DNA of 64,000 nucleotides. Origin: HGM04593 sp045644465. GTDB taxonomy: Bacteria; Bacteroidota; Bacteroidia; Bacteroidales; Bacteroidaceae. The translations under genes and the position numbers were made by a program. The DNA lies in the NCBI GenBank assembly GCA_045644465.1, contig JAZRGV010000008.1, positions 21,708 through 85,707 of the forward strand, in the 5' to 3' direction. A model generated the notes under the pieces. That model was not told the origin of the DNA. It saw only the letters and a program-made list of their open reading frames with translations, and ran no database searches. Positions within the stretch are counted from its first letter, which is position 1, and each line of letters begins with the position of its first letter. Shown piece by piece: positions 16,979 through 26,942 of the stretch.

Positions 16979-18799
16979 ACGAATTTCGGTCTGTTGTACA
17001 ATCTAATCAAAAAGTTCTTACCCCAAATTGCAACACCTGTTATAAAAGAATTACCTTTTATATGTCTCTTTATGTTGCTAATGGATGTATCTCATATTTT
17101 AGGTCGTATATACTTACGTATTTTGGATATTCATCAAAATGCTGCATCTCCAGGTTATATAGAATTGTTGGGTAGAATAGTAATTTTATTCTTGTTTGCC
17201 TATATAGGAGCTACTATTATTGCGGTTTTTAAAAACAAAAAAGTTAAATGGGGGCTAAAATCGTTGTTTTATTTTTTAGCGATATCATTATATGCTATAA
17301 AACATTTTTTAGCTCTAAATTTTCATCTTGATATAAATCCGACATGCTTTGTATTGTTGGCAGAAACTACAAGCAACGAATCGCAAGAATTTATTAATCA
17401 GTATATTCTTTCAAGTACAATTTTACCTACCTTAAAAAGAGTTGCAATATATGTTGTAATGATTTTGTTGTCTGAATATTTTTGGCGTTACGTAAATATA
17501 TGGTTGAGAAAATGGGAATATGTTGTAAAGAGTGTTCTCTCTATAATATTAATACCTATACTTTTATTCGGTTTATATAATACAAATGTTTATTGGCGAG
17601 TGTATAATGTTCAAAATCCTGACGAAGTACGTTTTATAGCTCCCTTGGACGATCCAATATCATCAATATATAAATCTTTGATTACATTGCGTATGATGAA
17701 GGAAAATATGGAAGATGCCATAGAATTGAACACTGCTATATATAAAAACGAGACTTCATATAATACACAAACTGATACAGCTAATATAGTAGTAGTAATA
17801 GGTGAATCATACATAAAAGTTCATTCTCAATTATATGGCTATAATCTCAAAACAACACCTAATTTAGTTAGGGAGCAGAATGAAGGCAGACTTTTTACTT
17901 TTAATGATGTCGTTTCTTCTTCAAATTCCACCAGTGTTATAATGAGAAATATTCTCTGTTGCAATAACAGTAGTGATAACGAACAATGGTACGATTATCC
18001 GAACTTTCTGACAATATTCAAAAAGTCCGGATATGATGTCTATTTTTGGGATAATCAGAAAGATGTTGCAAAAACTGCTACATTCTCGTTTACTCTTAAT
18101 AGTTTTTTGTATGATTCTAAAATGTGCGAAATCTCTTACACTCAAATTAATGATAAATCATATCTATATGATGAGGAAATTGTGAAATCTTATAAGGACG
18201 ATGTTGTTTTGAAAAATAAATGCAATCTTGTCCTTTTCCATTTAATGGGGCAACATATTGCTGCAATAGAGCGTTTTCCGCATGATAAGTTTACCTATTT
18301 TACCCTGGATAGCATAAAAAGAGAAGCATCATATTTGGGGGATACAGAAAGAAAACAGATAGCCGATTATGATAACGCGACTTTGTATAATGACTATGTA
18401 ATGAATGAAATATTTGATACATTTAGGAATAGTAATACAATCTTGATATATTTTTCAGATCATGGCGATGAAGTATATGATTATAGAAAACTATGTGGTA
18501 GGGATCATGGAGATTTGACAGCAGATAAGTTAAAATATCAATACGATATTCCTTTTATGATTTGGTGTTCCGATATTTACAAAAAAAATAATCCTGAGGT
18601 TGTTGCGAATATTAAAGAGGCGATAAATCGTCCATTTATAATTGATAATATATGTAATATGTTGTTTAATGTAGCAAAGATTAAAACTCCTTATTATAGA
18701 GATTCTCTTGATTTACTTAGTCCTAATTATAAATGCAAAGAGAGAATAATTAAAGGGTGTGTATATGAAAATATTCGTTATTCGAATGAAGATAAGTAA
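16934..18799 (+). CDS. Phosphoethanolamine transferase (EptA/CptA-like, sulfatase fold)
   Basis: Transfers phosphoethanolamine from phosphatidylethanolamine to lipid A or core sugar, at the periplasmic face of the inner membrane. The N-terminal 220 residues hold about five membrane helices; the sulfatase-like domain follows with VVVIGES near residue 295 (nucleophile Ser where many family members have Thr), HSQLYGYNLKTTP, and the metal site FSDHGDE with GRDHGD downstream. Length 621. Start is ATG 16934, with ATG 16958 equally possible. The gene is visibly more AT-rich than sprA or cca, and its codon choice differs, which suggests transfer. Ends in a terminator shared with sprA. A modification of this kind usually lowers susceptibility to cationic peptides, but the acceptor here is not known. 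Confidence 0.88.
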   Translation: MKITPKETMKITPKETNFGLLYNLIKKFLPQIATPVIKELPFICLFMLLMDVSHILGRIYLRILDIHQNAASPGYIELLGRIVILFLFAYIGATIIAVFKNKKVKWGLKSLFYFLAISLYAIKHFLALNFHLDINPTCFVLLAETTSNESQEFINQYILSSTILPTLKRVAIYVVMILLSEYFWRYVNIWLRKWEYVVKSVLSIILIPILLFGLYNTNVYWRVYNVQNPDEVRFIAPLDDPISSIYKSLITLRMMKENMEDAIELNTAIYKNETSYNTQTDTANIVVVIGESYIKVHSQLYGYNLKTTPNLVREQNEGRLFTFNDVVSSSNSTSVIMRNILCCNNSSDNEQWYDYPNFLTIFKKSGYDVYFWDNQKDVAKTATFSFTLNSFLYDSKMCEISYTQINDKSYLYDEEIVKSYKDDVVLKNKCNLVLFHLMGQHIAAIERFPHDKFTYFTLDSIKREASYLGDTERKQIADYDNATLYNDYVMNEIFDTFRNSNTILIYFSDHGDEVYDYRKLCGRDHGDLTADKLKYQYDIPFMIWCSDIYKKNNPEVVANIKEAINRPFIIDNICNMLFNVAKIKTPYYRDSLDLLSPNYKCKERIIKGCVYENIRYSNEDK

Positions 18800-18831
18800 A
18801 AAAAAGTTCACTTTAAAGTGAACCTTTTTTT
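18799..18831. terminator. Bidirectional terminator between the transferase gene and sprA
   Basis: GTTCACTTT (18806-18814) and AAAGTGAAC (18815-18823) form a hairpin flanked by A8 and T7 runs; it overlaps the sprA stop codon. Confidence 0.85.
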
Positions 18832-21800
18832 ACCTCGTCAACGAGAACTTCATGCTTATACCAAAGTCGGTTGTTGCAGTGGGGTACGATGTCGTTGAGA
18901 TGAGCGGTATCATCTTCTGGCGGTCGAAGTAGAGGCTGAATGTGAGCATCTTGCTGTATGCGTAGTCTGCAGTCACAGAGTAGTTGAACGATTTGTTTCC
19001 GCTTGTTGCCTGCATTGTTCCCTTGTCTATGCTTCGGCAGATTGATGAACTGTTCTTGAACGAGAAGTCTGCACGTATGTTTATATCATTGCCCTGGCTC
19101 TTCTTGCTATTCTTGCTTGCCTTCTTTCCTCCGTTGAACAGGTTGAAATTTACAATCTTATATCCAATATTGAATGCAATCTCTTCGGAACTTGTTTCAA
19201 CCAACTGTATGGCTGTAACGCTCATGTTCAATGTTCTCGATTTTATGAACTTACCGCCAAGGGTTAGGTTGAAGTTTGTTGTCACGTCGAGTCCTATCAG
19301 TGGCGAGAAACTTTCGTTGATGGATACTGCGCCCACGTTGTAGCGTCCACTTGGCATCGGCAAACCTGTTGTGGTGTTGTTGACAAAACCTATGCCTTTA
19401 GAGTATTCCATGTATGTGGCGTATGTGCTGTATGAGCCCACTGCATATACGCTCTTGTAGCCGTGCTCTATATTTACGCTCTTGAAGTACTTCTTCAGGA
19501 ATTCCAATTTTGACAGTCCTGAATATTTAATCTTCCAGTTAGGCAACAGACGGAACATCTGTGGGAATATTGAGTTGCCTTTTATTCCTGTATATGTGTC
19601 GAGGAATGCAGGTATCATCACATCGGCCGAGTATTTGTTCACTCCGCCATTGGCGGCATTGTATGTCTCTCCGGCAAGTGAACTTGATGCGGGGTACTTT
19701 GTTCCTTCGTACATCTTCTCGGTCTGCTGGCGGTATGTCTCTATGTTTTCTACAAAACTGTCATAAACCGCCGACTTGTATCCGTTGCCTGCGTTTCCGC
19801 CACCGAATGAGTTGCCAATGGTGATGGTTGTCATTGTCAAACCGCCAGACTCGTTGAACGGCATGCCGGCATACATAAACTGTATGTTCTTGCTGTTGTT
19901 GCGTGTCCAACTGGCATTGAGGTCAATCTTGAAGTCGCGCATAGGCTCAAGAGTCATCTTCAACTGCAGGTCTTCGGCTATCGTTGATGAGGCTTGCGAT
20001 GCAATGCTGTCGCTGCGTAACAGCCAGCTGTTGCGATGTGCTTTTTCAAGGAAACTGTCGTCGGTAAGGCCAAAGGCAAAATCCAGTCCTGGTGCAAACA
20101 TTCCACCAACTTTGTTTTGTCCAAAGATATCACCGGTGCTTGGCATGAAACCGGGCAAGTTCATCGAATAGGCATTGGTATAGTTAACTGATATGTTACG
20201 TACAAGCATCAAGGCGCGTGTAGGGTACTGCATTGCCTTGGCGAACTTGCTGCGTTCACCGTTATTGTCGGCCTTGGGTAAAACGGTAACCTTTATATTT
20301 ATGCTGTCTTTGTTCTTTATGAGAATCTTGTTGTCATCTACAATCTTGTATTTCAAACGGTATTTCTCTCCCTGTTTAGTGCGTGCCGTAATCTCTATCT
20401 TCTTGCTCTTGAGGTTGTGGGCAAGGGTTATGGTGGTGTCGTTACGCAGTGTTACCTCTTTTACAAACGGCTTCACTTTCTTGGGTTTTGCCTTACGTGT
20501 CTTTGCCTTGCTCTTGTTGCTTGCAAAGCGTTTGTTTGTCTCTTCAAGATATGGTATAAGGTTATACAACTTCTCGAAGTTGAATGTGCTCTTGAATGTT
20601 ATGTTACGTTTGTTGGCAATGTTGTTGCCGAAGTTTATTCCCGAAATGGTGTTTCCTCTCTGCCAATTGTATGTGGCAGAATAGCTAGCGTCGGCTGTCA
20701 GCCATTCGAAGATAGGCATCTTGTTTAGTGGTAACGAGTACGACGCATTAAAGCTCTGCTGGTAACCAAGCGGTGTACCGAACTCCATCAGGCTATGCTT
20801 GACAGAATCTTTCCACATTGTATATTCGTTGGGGTACAAGGCTTTGTTTACCGGCACGAACGGCTCTACCACCTCGGCATTTGTGCCGGTGTTTATACTC
20901 ATCTTGAGGTTTGTTGTCGGGTCCCACTTGAGTGACATGGCGCGGTTCCAATAGAACTGCTGCGAGAATGTGAGAGGAATCTCGTTTCCACCTGCCATAG
21001 CTTCGAGGTCGCGTCGTTGTAGCTCATGGTATGTGCGTGTCATGTCGGTGTTCATGGCAAGCGACTGTGGCAATGGGTTCACTCCCCAATCTTTGAGTAT
21101 CTTTGCCCATTTCGACTTGGTTTTCATCTTGCCAAAAGGCTTTATTGTCTTTATAGGGCTTGAATAGTTGTAGGCGAGCGATGCTTTCCAGTTGAGCCTG
21201 TTCTCCCAGCTTATGGTGCTTCCGCTGTTGTCGGTGCTTGCGCGTGAATAGCTGAAACTGATGTTCGCCGGGTCATAAGGCATAGGTTTCTTGCTGCTGA
21301 TATTTATCTTGGCATTGCTTATGCTGAAGTTACGGCTTATCGAATGTACCTCGGCGATGTTCTTCAGTGAGTCTCTGCTTGCTCCTTCGTAGGAGTCGAG
21401 CATATCGTCGAACAGCAGGTCGGTGTCGAATGGGCTGTAAAGTGGTGATGTAACCTCTTCGGTGAAAGAGTAGTAGGCTGGTATAGAGATTTTTAGTATT
21501 TCGGGGAACAGACGGCCGGCATTCATTGTTCCTGTCAATGAATACTTGTAGTAGTTGTCGGTGCTTCGTGCCGACAGTTTATCTTCAAGTCCTCCGAATC
21601 CTGCGGTTTCAATCTTTCCTTGTGCCGCGAACGACGCAATGTCCGACAATTTTAGGTTCAGGTTGCCTTGTGCAGCCCATCCGCTTTTGTTGTTGAATCC
21701 CAACAGACGCATCTCGTTAACCCAGATGATTGCCGATTTGTTGCTTGAACTGTTGTTACGCACACCAATCATCATCACCTTTATCTGTCCTAACGACGGG

Positions 21801-24800
21801 CTACCCACAACGCTTATCCTGTTCTTTGGTGACTCCTCGTCATATTCGCTGTAAATTGATGTATTTGTTACACCTTGTGCATTGCTGTTACGCAGTGTGT
21901 TGCGTCTTGTCTTAACGTCGGTGAGTCTAGTAAGCGGAATATCTATCATATTCTCCTGTGGCCATACGGCAGTAGCGGCAACAGTACTGTTGCTGTCGTA
22001 AGAGCCGTGAGGTGTAAGTGTCAACGGAATCTCATATTCGTAGTAGTTACTCTTGTAGTCCGAGCCAAGGCGTACAAAGAGCGACAGGTCGTTGTTGCCC
22101 AACTGTGTGGCATCGCCTTCAGGTGCTTCGGCGTGTATGTATAGCTGTATGCGTTCATATTGGCGTATATCAAGATTGCTCTTTTTATATACGGCACGCG
22201 ACTCCTTGCTGCCAAGGTTACCCACGTTAAGGGCTAAAGCCTGTTCGTTGTCCTGACGTAATTGTGGCTGGCTGGGGTCAAGGATACGGGTAATACCCGG
22301 TGGCAATACGTAGTTCACCGGCTTTCTGTCGCCATGCTCTTCTATGCTTACTGCCGATGTGGTGAACTCACCCGACATTGTTGGCGAGGAGTTGTTCTTC
22401 GATGCTATGGGCTGCTGGTATGGTCGCCATGTTCCGCGTACAAGCTGCATGGTTGCAAAACGCAGTGTAATAGGCTTGGCAAACGAAGTCATATACATAC
22501 GTATGAAACGAATAGATGTGAAGTCGCGTATAGAGCCTACAACTTTCTCATATTCGTCGATGGGGATACGGAACTTGTACCAGTTCACGCTTTCACTGTT
22601 GCCGTTACGCAGTTTGGTTGTCACTGTGCGTTTGTCAGTGATGTAGTTACGGCCTACAACCATCTCCTCGGGGCGTAACGAGATCTTGTATTGGAAGTAG
22701 TTCTCGTACTCGTCCATGGTGAAGTCCTGGTTGCTGTCTTCAATATCGGGTGTCGATTTTGCCGCGCTGCTGAAGGCTTGTTCCGATGTGGCGGGTGAGT
22801 TGCCCTCGGTGTTGTTGAAGAATTTGTATCGTTCAATGATGCTTCGTTCCACAGCGTCGTAGTCGCCACCACGGAAGTAGTGGTAGTTATCACCGGCAGG
22901 GTCAACTGCAATACTGTCATAAACCTCTTGACGCACACGTCCCTTAAGCGATTCAAGATAGTTCTTGTATGTAGGGAACTCGGCCTCGTCGGCACTGTTC
23001 AAACCATTCAAACCGACATCCTGCTGCTCACGGCTGCCGCTGTTGTTGTCAAAGGCATATACGAGTGATGTTGTGGTGGGAACGCGTCCCCATACGGTCT
23101 CTTCATATTCGTATGTGTTGCCTGTTGCGGGCAATCCGTTCTCATAGAATTTCTTGCCGTCCTTAAGAATGTCTTCCGACACTTCGCCGAGGTTGAAGTA
23201 TAGGTCGCCGCCCATGCCTGTCTGTTCATATATGAACGGGTCGAGCAACCAGAATTCAAGGTACTGTATGTTGGCACTCTCGAAGTCGGTTGTCGTGAGC
23301 TGGCGTGTGATACCGCCCCAACGCTTTTCGGGGTTGTTCAGTTTGCCGTTGTAGTCCATGTCTGTATCGAGGTTGTATGGACCACGCTCATTGGGGTAGT
23401 ATGTGACATCGAACAGCGATAGTGTCGATGACTCGCCGTAGGTCGATTCTTTGTTTGGGTACAGTTCACGTTCATAAACCTCACGAACATAGTGGTTCGA
23501 CAACTGTTCGAGGTCGCTCTTTATGTGTGCCGGGGTAAGTGAAGAACTGCGGCGGGTAAATAGCGGGTCTATGGTGTACCAACTTATGCGTGCGCGGTCA
23601 TATCCAATGCGTATGTCATTGACAAGATTGCTGTACGGCATTCCTGTGGGAAGCGACGACAACATCCACTGTGATGGTGATTTCAGGTCAATGCCGTTCT
23701 CGGTGCTTTCGAAGTCGTCGATATATGATGCTTCGTTCTGTACATGCTTCGATGTGCCGGCCTCAAGACGTGCAAACTCAGCCGACAAACTTATCGATGA
23801 TGGTTCTGTACAGCTTATAAGCGGTAATTTATCGATGATGTTTGTAAGCCATTGGCTCTGTTTTTTCCACGAAAGGTTAAATCCCCATAGGAAATTCTGT
23901 AAAGGCTCCGAGCCCATATCCACCTTTGATGTAAGAGGCTTCTCGGAGAGTGACATAAGGGTACCGCCGAACTTGAAGTCGTCAGAGAAGTCGTATTTCC
24001 AGTTAAGTCCCAGAACAGTCTTACGTTGCATATTGAACAGAGTATTGCTCTCCATAGACACTTGTACGTCTGTTCCGGCATCGATAATTCCCTGGTTAAG
24101 GATTGTTACTGTTCCCGATGAGTAATCGACCTGATAGTCGCTATTCTCGGTGAGCGTAACGCCACCGGCAGTAACTACTACAGAACCACGGGGGATGTTC
24201 GTTGAACCGGTTTCAATGACGTTTGCCGATGAACCGGTATATTCGCCAATGAGATAGAACTTGTCTTTTTCGGCAATCTGCTTGGCTACAGTCTTTGTTG
24301 AGTCGTACAACTCACGGAATACATAATTCTCTGCAATATCGTCGTTGTTTATCTTCTGTGCCAGATAATCACCGAAAGGCTCTACCGAAGGGAAGAATAT
24401 TCTACCTGTTGACGCATCTACTGTGTATCCTTGTATATAGTCGAAGATGCCGTTGGGATTCTCCTTGCTGTTGTTGCTGTCGAGACGGTCAAGGCCCATC
24501 AGTTGCAGCAATGTCTTGCTCTTGAGCCCCTCTTCGGGGAGGTATGTGATGTTTGTGCCAAGGCTGTCGCTTGCATAATATACGTCGAGTTTGAATTCGT
24601 CGCTCTTCAGGTTGCGCGTACCTAATGAATAAACGTTCTTCATCATCAAATCCCAGCAGCCGTTCTTTGGCGAGCAGGCATTAGGTTTAAGCAATTTTAC
24701 AAAGAGTGTCGATTTCGACTCATTAACATCGTTTGAGAATTCACCAACCTGGAATGTCTGTCCGCCGTATGTGAATTCATAGGCAACGGCAAGCACCTCA

Positions 24801-26194
24801 TCGGCTCTCAGGGCTGTCTTGAGCGAGATAAAACCAAGTTCTTTGTTCAAAGTATATTCGCTTGATGAGAGCAGGCGTGCGTTCGACAGCTTTTCGTAGT
24901 CGAGTCCTCCGTTCATTCCGTTGATATTGCCAAGGATATTGTTAACCTGGTCAAAGTCACGTATTGCGGAATATGTTGTTGTCATCTCTGAATAGAGATC
25001 ATTTGCCGAGTTGAATGGAATACCGTTCCTGCTCTGTGTGTTCCACAATCCGTTGCTTATGTGGTTGCTTTCGGCGATATCGGTAAACGCAATGATGTTG
25101 CGAGGATTACTGTAGTCGTTGGTTTTGTTGGTAACCCATACTTCGATGCGGTTGATGCTGATACCCGATAGGATGGTGGGCAACTGCGACATTGCACGGT
25201 CATAGCTGTCGCGGAAATAGTGAGCAAGGAAGAAGTGCTTGTTTTCGTCGTAGTTGGTTATCTCAATCTCGTATGTAGTGAGTTGTGTTCCTCCCTTGGA
25301 ACTAACCACATTTGTGCTTGAGTTTTTCTGTGACACTACTGTCTGCAGCAACAACTTGCCGAACTGAAGGTCGGCACGGATACCGAAAAGAGACGATGCT
25401 CCCCTTATCAGTCCCGAGTTTGTGGGGAATGATACATTACCGGCCTCGAGTAGTTTTATTATCTCATCCTCCTTACCGTCATATTTCAAAGCTATTTTTT
25501 TTGCGTCGTAGCTGAATGTGGCTTCGGTGTTGTAATTGAAGTCCATATTCATTTTATCACCTACGCTTCCTCTGAGATTAAGGTTGATTTTCTCGTCAAA
25601 ATCGAAACTGTTTGTTCTGCGGCTGCGTGAGGGTAGTGACGGGTTGTCGATGGTCTGTATAGAATAGCCTATCTTCAGTTCTGCATTACCTTGTGTCTTG
25701 ATGCGCACACCACCGGGACCGAATATCTTTTCCGCCGGACCAAGGTCGAAATGCATATCGGTGAAATCAAACTTGTTTTTCTTGCTCTTGCTCTCCCACT
25801 CTTCGTAGTTCTTTTTCCTGAAAAAGCTCTGCATCGACTTGCGTTCGTGCCATTTGGCATACTCGTTGGGCGAGAGCAGCAGAGGTGTTCCTAACAATGC
25901 ACCATCTTTCAAACGTGTGGCAATGGTATAGGTGCTGTCCTTGTCGTTGTAGATAGTGTCGGTTACGATGTTGTCGGGAGTCGCAAGGTCGAGTGAATGG
26001 TGTTGTATATCTTCAACACTCTGAGGTGTTGTCTCTGCAATGCTGAAACGCGCCTGCAAGGTGTCTTGTATCTGCTCGGCTTTGTTACGTCTTTTTACAG
26101 AATGACGCACCAACTCACTACGTACATTCTCCTGCGCAAGTATGTTCATACATGCGAAAAGGATTGTCAGGAATGTGAGTGTGCGTCTTGTCAT
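18830..26194 (-). CDS. sprA: SprA, outer-membrane translocon of the type IX secretion system
   Basis: 2454 residues, near the usual SprA length, with a Sec signal peptide (cleavage after ILAQ, about residue 21). SprA forms a very large single-chain beta-barrel through which T9SS cargo leaves the periplasm. Recognisable features are the N-terminal ATP-less motility-type region, repeated beta-strand-rich blocks with FDFDEKINLNLRGSVGDK near residue 200, and a barrel-type C-terminus ending FGISMKFSLTR. No frameshift is seen across more than 7 kb. It lies 24 bp downstream of ruvA on the same strand. Two T9SS-tailed proteins are encoded elsewhere in this window, supporting a working system. Confidence 0.96.
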   Translation of the reverse strand: MTRRTLTFLTILFACMNILAQENVRSELVRHSVKRRNKAEQIQDTLQARFSIAETTPQSVEDIQHHSLDLATPDNIVTDTIYNDKDSTYTIATRLKDGALLGTPLLLSPNEYAKWHERKSMQSFFRKKNYEEWESKSKKNKFDFTDMHFDLGPAEKIFGPGGVRIKTQGNAELKIGYSIQTIDNPSLPSRSRRTNSFDFDEKINLNLRGSVGDKMNMDFNYNTEATFSYDAKKIALKYDGKEDEIIKLLEAGNVSFPTNSGLIRGASSLFGIRADLQFGKLLLQTVVSQKNSSTNVVSSKGGTQLTTYEIEITNYDENKHFFLAHYFRDSYDRAMSQLPTILSGISINRIEVWVTNKTNDYSNPRNIIAFTDIAESNHISNGLWNTQSRNGIPFNSANDLYSEMTTTYSAIRDFDQVNNILGNINGMNGGLDYEKLSNARLLSSSEYTLNKELGFISLKTALRADEVLAVAYEFTYGGQTFQVGEFSNDVNESKSTLFVKLLKPNACSPKNGCWDLMMKNVYSLGTRNLKSDEFKLDVYYASDSLGTNITYLPEEGLKSKTLLQLMGLDRLDSNNSKENPNGIFDYIQGYTVDASTGRIFFPSVEPFGDYLAQKINNDDIAENYVFRELYDSTKTVAKQIAEKDKFYLIGEYTGSSANVIETGSTNIPRGSVVVTAGGVTLTENSDYQVDYSSGTVTILNQGIIDAGTDVQVSMESNTLFNMQRKTVLGLNWKYDFSDDFKFGGTLMSLSEKPLTSKVDMGSEPLQNFLWGFNLSWKKQSQWLTNIIDKLPLISCTEPSSISLSAEFARLEAGTSKHVQNEASYIDDFESTENGIDLKSPSQWMLSSLPTGMPYSNLVNDIRIGYDRARISWYTIDPLFTRRSSSLTPAHIKSDLEQLSNHYVREVYERELYPNKESTYGESSTLSLFDVTYYPNERGPYNLDTDMDYNGKLNNPEKRWGGITRQLTTTDFESANIQYLEFWLLDPFIYEQTGMGGDLYFNLGEVSEDILKDGKKFYENGLPATGNTYEYEETVWGRVPTTTSLVYAFDNNSGSREQQDVGLNGLNSADEAEFPTYKNYLESLKGRVRQEVYDSIAVDPAGDNYHYFRGGDYDAVERSIIERYKFFNNTEGNSPATSEQAFSSAAKSTPDIEDSNQDFTMDEYENYFQYKISLRPEEMVVGRNYITDKRTVTTKLRNGNSESVNWYKFRIPIDEYEKVVGSIRDFTSIRFIRMYMTSFAKPITLRFATMQLVRGTWRPYQQPIASKNNSSPTMSGEFTTSAVSIEEHGDRKPVNYVLPPGITRILDPSQPQLRQDNEQALALNVGNLGSKESRAVYKKSNLDIRQYERIQLYIHAEAPEGDATQLGNNDLSLFVRLGSDYKSNYYEYEIPLTLTPHGSYDSNSTVAATAVWPQENMIDIPLTRLTDVKTRRNTLRNSNAQGVTNTSIYSEYDEESPKNRISVVGSPSLGQIKVMMIGVRNNSSSNKSAIIWVNEMRLLGFNNKSGWAAQGNLNLKLSDIASFAAQGKIETAGFGGLEDKLSARSTDNYYKYSLTGTMNAGRLFPEILKISIPAYYSFTEEVTSPLYSPFDTDLLFDDMLDSYEGASRDSLKNIAEVHSISRNFSISNAKINISSKKPMPYDPANISFSYSRASTDNSGSTISWENRLNWKASLAYNYSSPIKTIKPFGKMKTKSKWAKILKDWGVNPLPQSLAMNTDMTRTYHELQRRDLEAMAGGNEIPLTFSQQFYWNRAMSLKWDPTTNLKMSINTGTNAEVVEPFVPVNKALYPNEYTMWKDSVKHSLMEFGTPLGYQQSFNASYSLPLNKMPIFEWLTADASYSATYNWQRGNTISGINFGNNIANKRNITFKSTFNFEKLYNLIPYLEETNKRFASNKSKAKTRKAKPKKVKPFVKEVTLRNDTTITLAHNLKSKKIEITARTKQGEKYRLKYKIVDDNKILIKNKDSINIKVTVLPKADNNGERSKFAKAMQYPTRALMLVRNISVNYTNAYSMNLPGFMPSTGDIFGQNKVGGMFAPGLDFAFGLTDDSFLEKAHRNSWLLRSDSIASQASSTIAEDLQLKMTLEPMRDFKIDLNASWTRNNSKNIQFMYAGMPFNESGGLTMTTITIGNSFGGGNAGNGYKSAVYDSFVENIETYRQQTEKMYEGTKYPASSSLAGETYNAANGGVNKYSADVMIPAFLDTYTGIKGNSIFPQMFRLLPNWKIKYSGLSKLEFLKKYFKSVNIEHGYKSVYAVGSYSTYATYMEYSKGIGFVNNTTTGLPMPSGRYNVGAVSINESFSPLIGLDVTTNFNLTLGGKFIKSRTLNMSVTAIQLVETSSEEIAFNIGYKIVNFNLFNGGKKASKNSKKSQGNDINIRADFSFKNSSSICRSIDKGTMQATSGNKSFNYSVTADYAYSKMLTFSLYFDRQKMIPLISTTSYPTATTDFGISMKFSLTR

Positions 26195-26218
26195 TGTGTG
26201 TGTCTCTCTCTTCTGCTT

Positions 26219-26812
26219 TTAGAGCTGCTTGAGCGCCAGCTTGATAACTTGCTCGATAGTTGCCTGTGGCTCGCTCTTTACTATTGCCTGAACAACTTTG
26301 TTGGTTGCCGCAGTCGGGAAACCGAGCATTACAAGTGCCGAAACAGCACCATCAATTACGTCGTTGTTAATGGTTGCAGTTGCAACAGTGCTGCCGGCAA
26401 AATCACCGCCTATACCCTTGATTTTATCCTTCAGGTCAATGATTATTCTCTGTGCAGTCTTGAGGCCAATGCCCTTTACACTCTTTATTGCAGTCTCATT
26501 GCCGGTTGCAATGGCTTCACAAAGCTCGCTGATGGTGAAAGCCGACAAAATGGTGCGTGCTGTGTTACCGCCTATTCCTGATACTGATATCAGCAGCAGG
26601 AACAGCTCTCTTTCCTGGCGATTGCTGAATCCGAACAATTGGTGAGCATCTTCGCGTATAACTTCGTAAACATAGAGTTTGGTCTCCTTCTTACCCTGTA
26701 ATGCACTATAGGTATTCAGTGTTATGCTTGTTTCATAACCTACACCGCAGCAGTCGATAATTGCTGTTGCCGGTGTCAATTCTGCTATTTCTCCTCTGAG
26801 GTATTCTATCAT
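26219..26812 (-). CDS. ruvA: Holliday junction branch migration protein RuvA
   Basis: 197 residues, standard length. RuvA binds four-way DNA junctions and loads the RuvB motor. The N-terminal OB fold (1-62) begins MIEYLRGEIAELTPATAIIDCCGVGYE; tandem helix-hairpin-helix motifs are at about 70-130 (VSGIGGNTARTIL and VKGIGLKTAQRIIIDLKDK in part); the small C-terminal domain that contacts RuvB closes the protein (ALVMLGFPTAATNKVV). It precedes sprA by 24 bp. ruvB is not in the window. Confidence 0.97.
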   Translation of the reverse strand: MIEYLRGEIAELTPATAIIDCCGVGYETSITLNTYSALQGKKETKLYVYEVIREDAHQLFGFSNRQERELFLLLISVSGIGGNTARTILSAFTISELCEAIATGNETAIKSVKGIGLKTAQRIIIDLKDKIKGIGGDFAGSTVATATINNDVIDGAVSALVMLGFPTAATNKVVQAIVKSEPQATIEQVIKLALKQL

Positions 26813-26906
26813 AGTATTTTCTCTTTTATGCTATTACAAAACGTGTTTTTCTTCTCTTTATTGTAGTGCTTGCGCTTTTTTGTATTAAAAATAGCGCGTG
26901 TTATAA

Positions 26907-26932
26907 TAAAAAGACACCCGAAGGCGTCTTTT
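26907..26932 (-). terminator. Terminator of the ABC transporter gene
   Basis: On the - strand AAAAGACGCC, a TTCG loop and GGTGTCTTTT form a stable stem followed by T-rich sequence, 10 bp after the gene's stop. Confidence 0.85.
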
Positions 26933-26942
26933 CAATCTGTTT

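Noticed and set aside
25997..26581. 194-residue frame on the + strand within ruvA and sprA
   Set aside because: It runs antisense to strong known genes, is rich in Cys, and shows no domain or signal.
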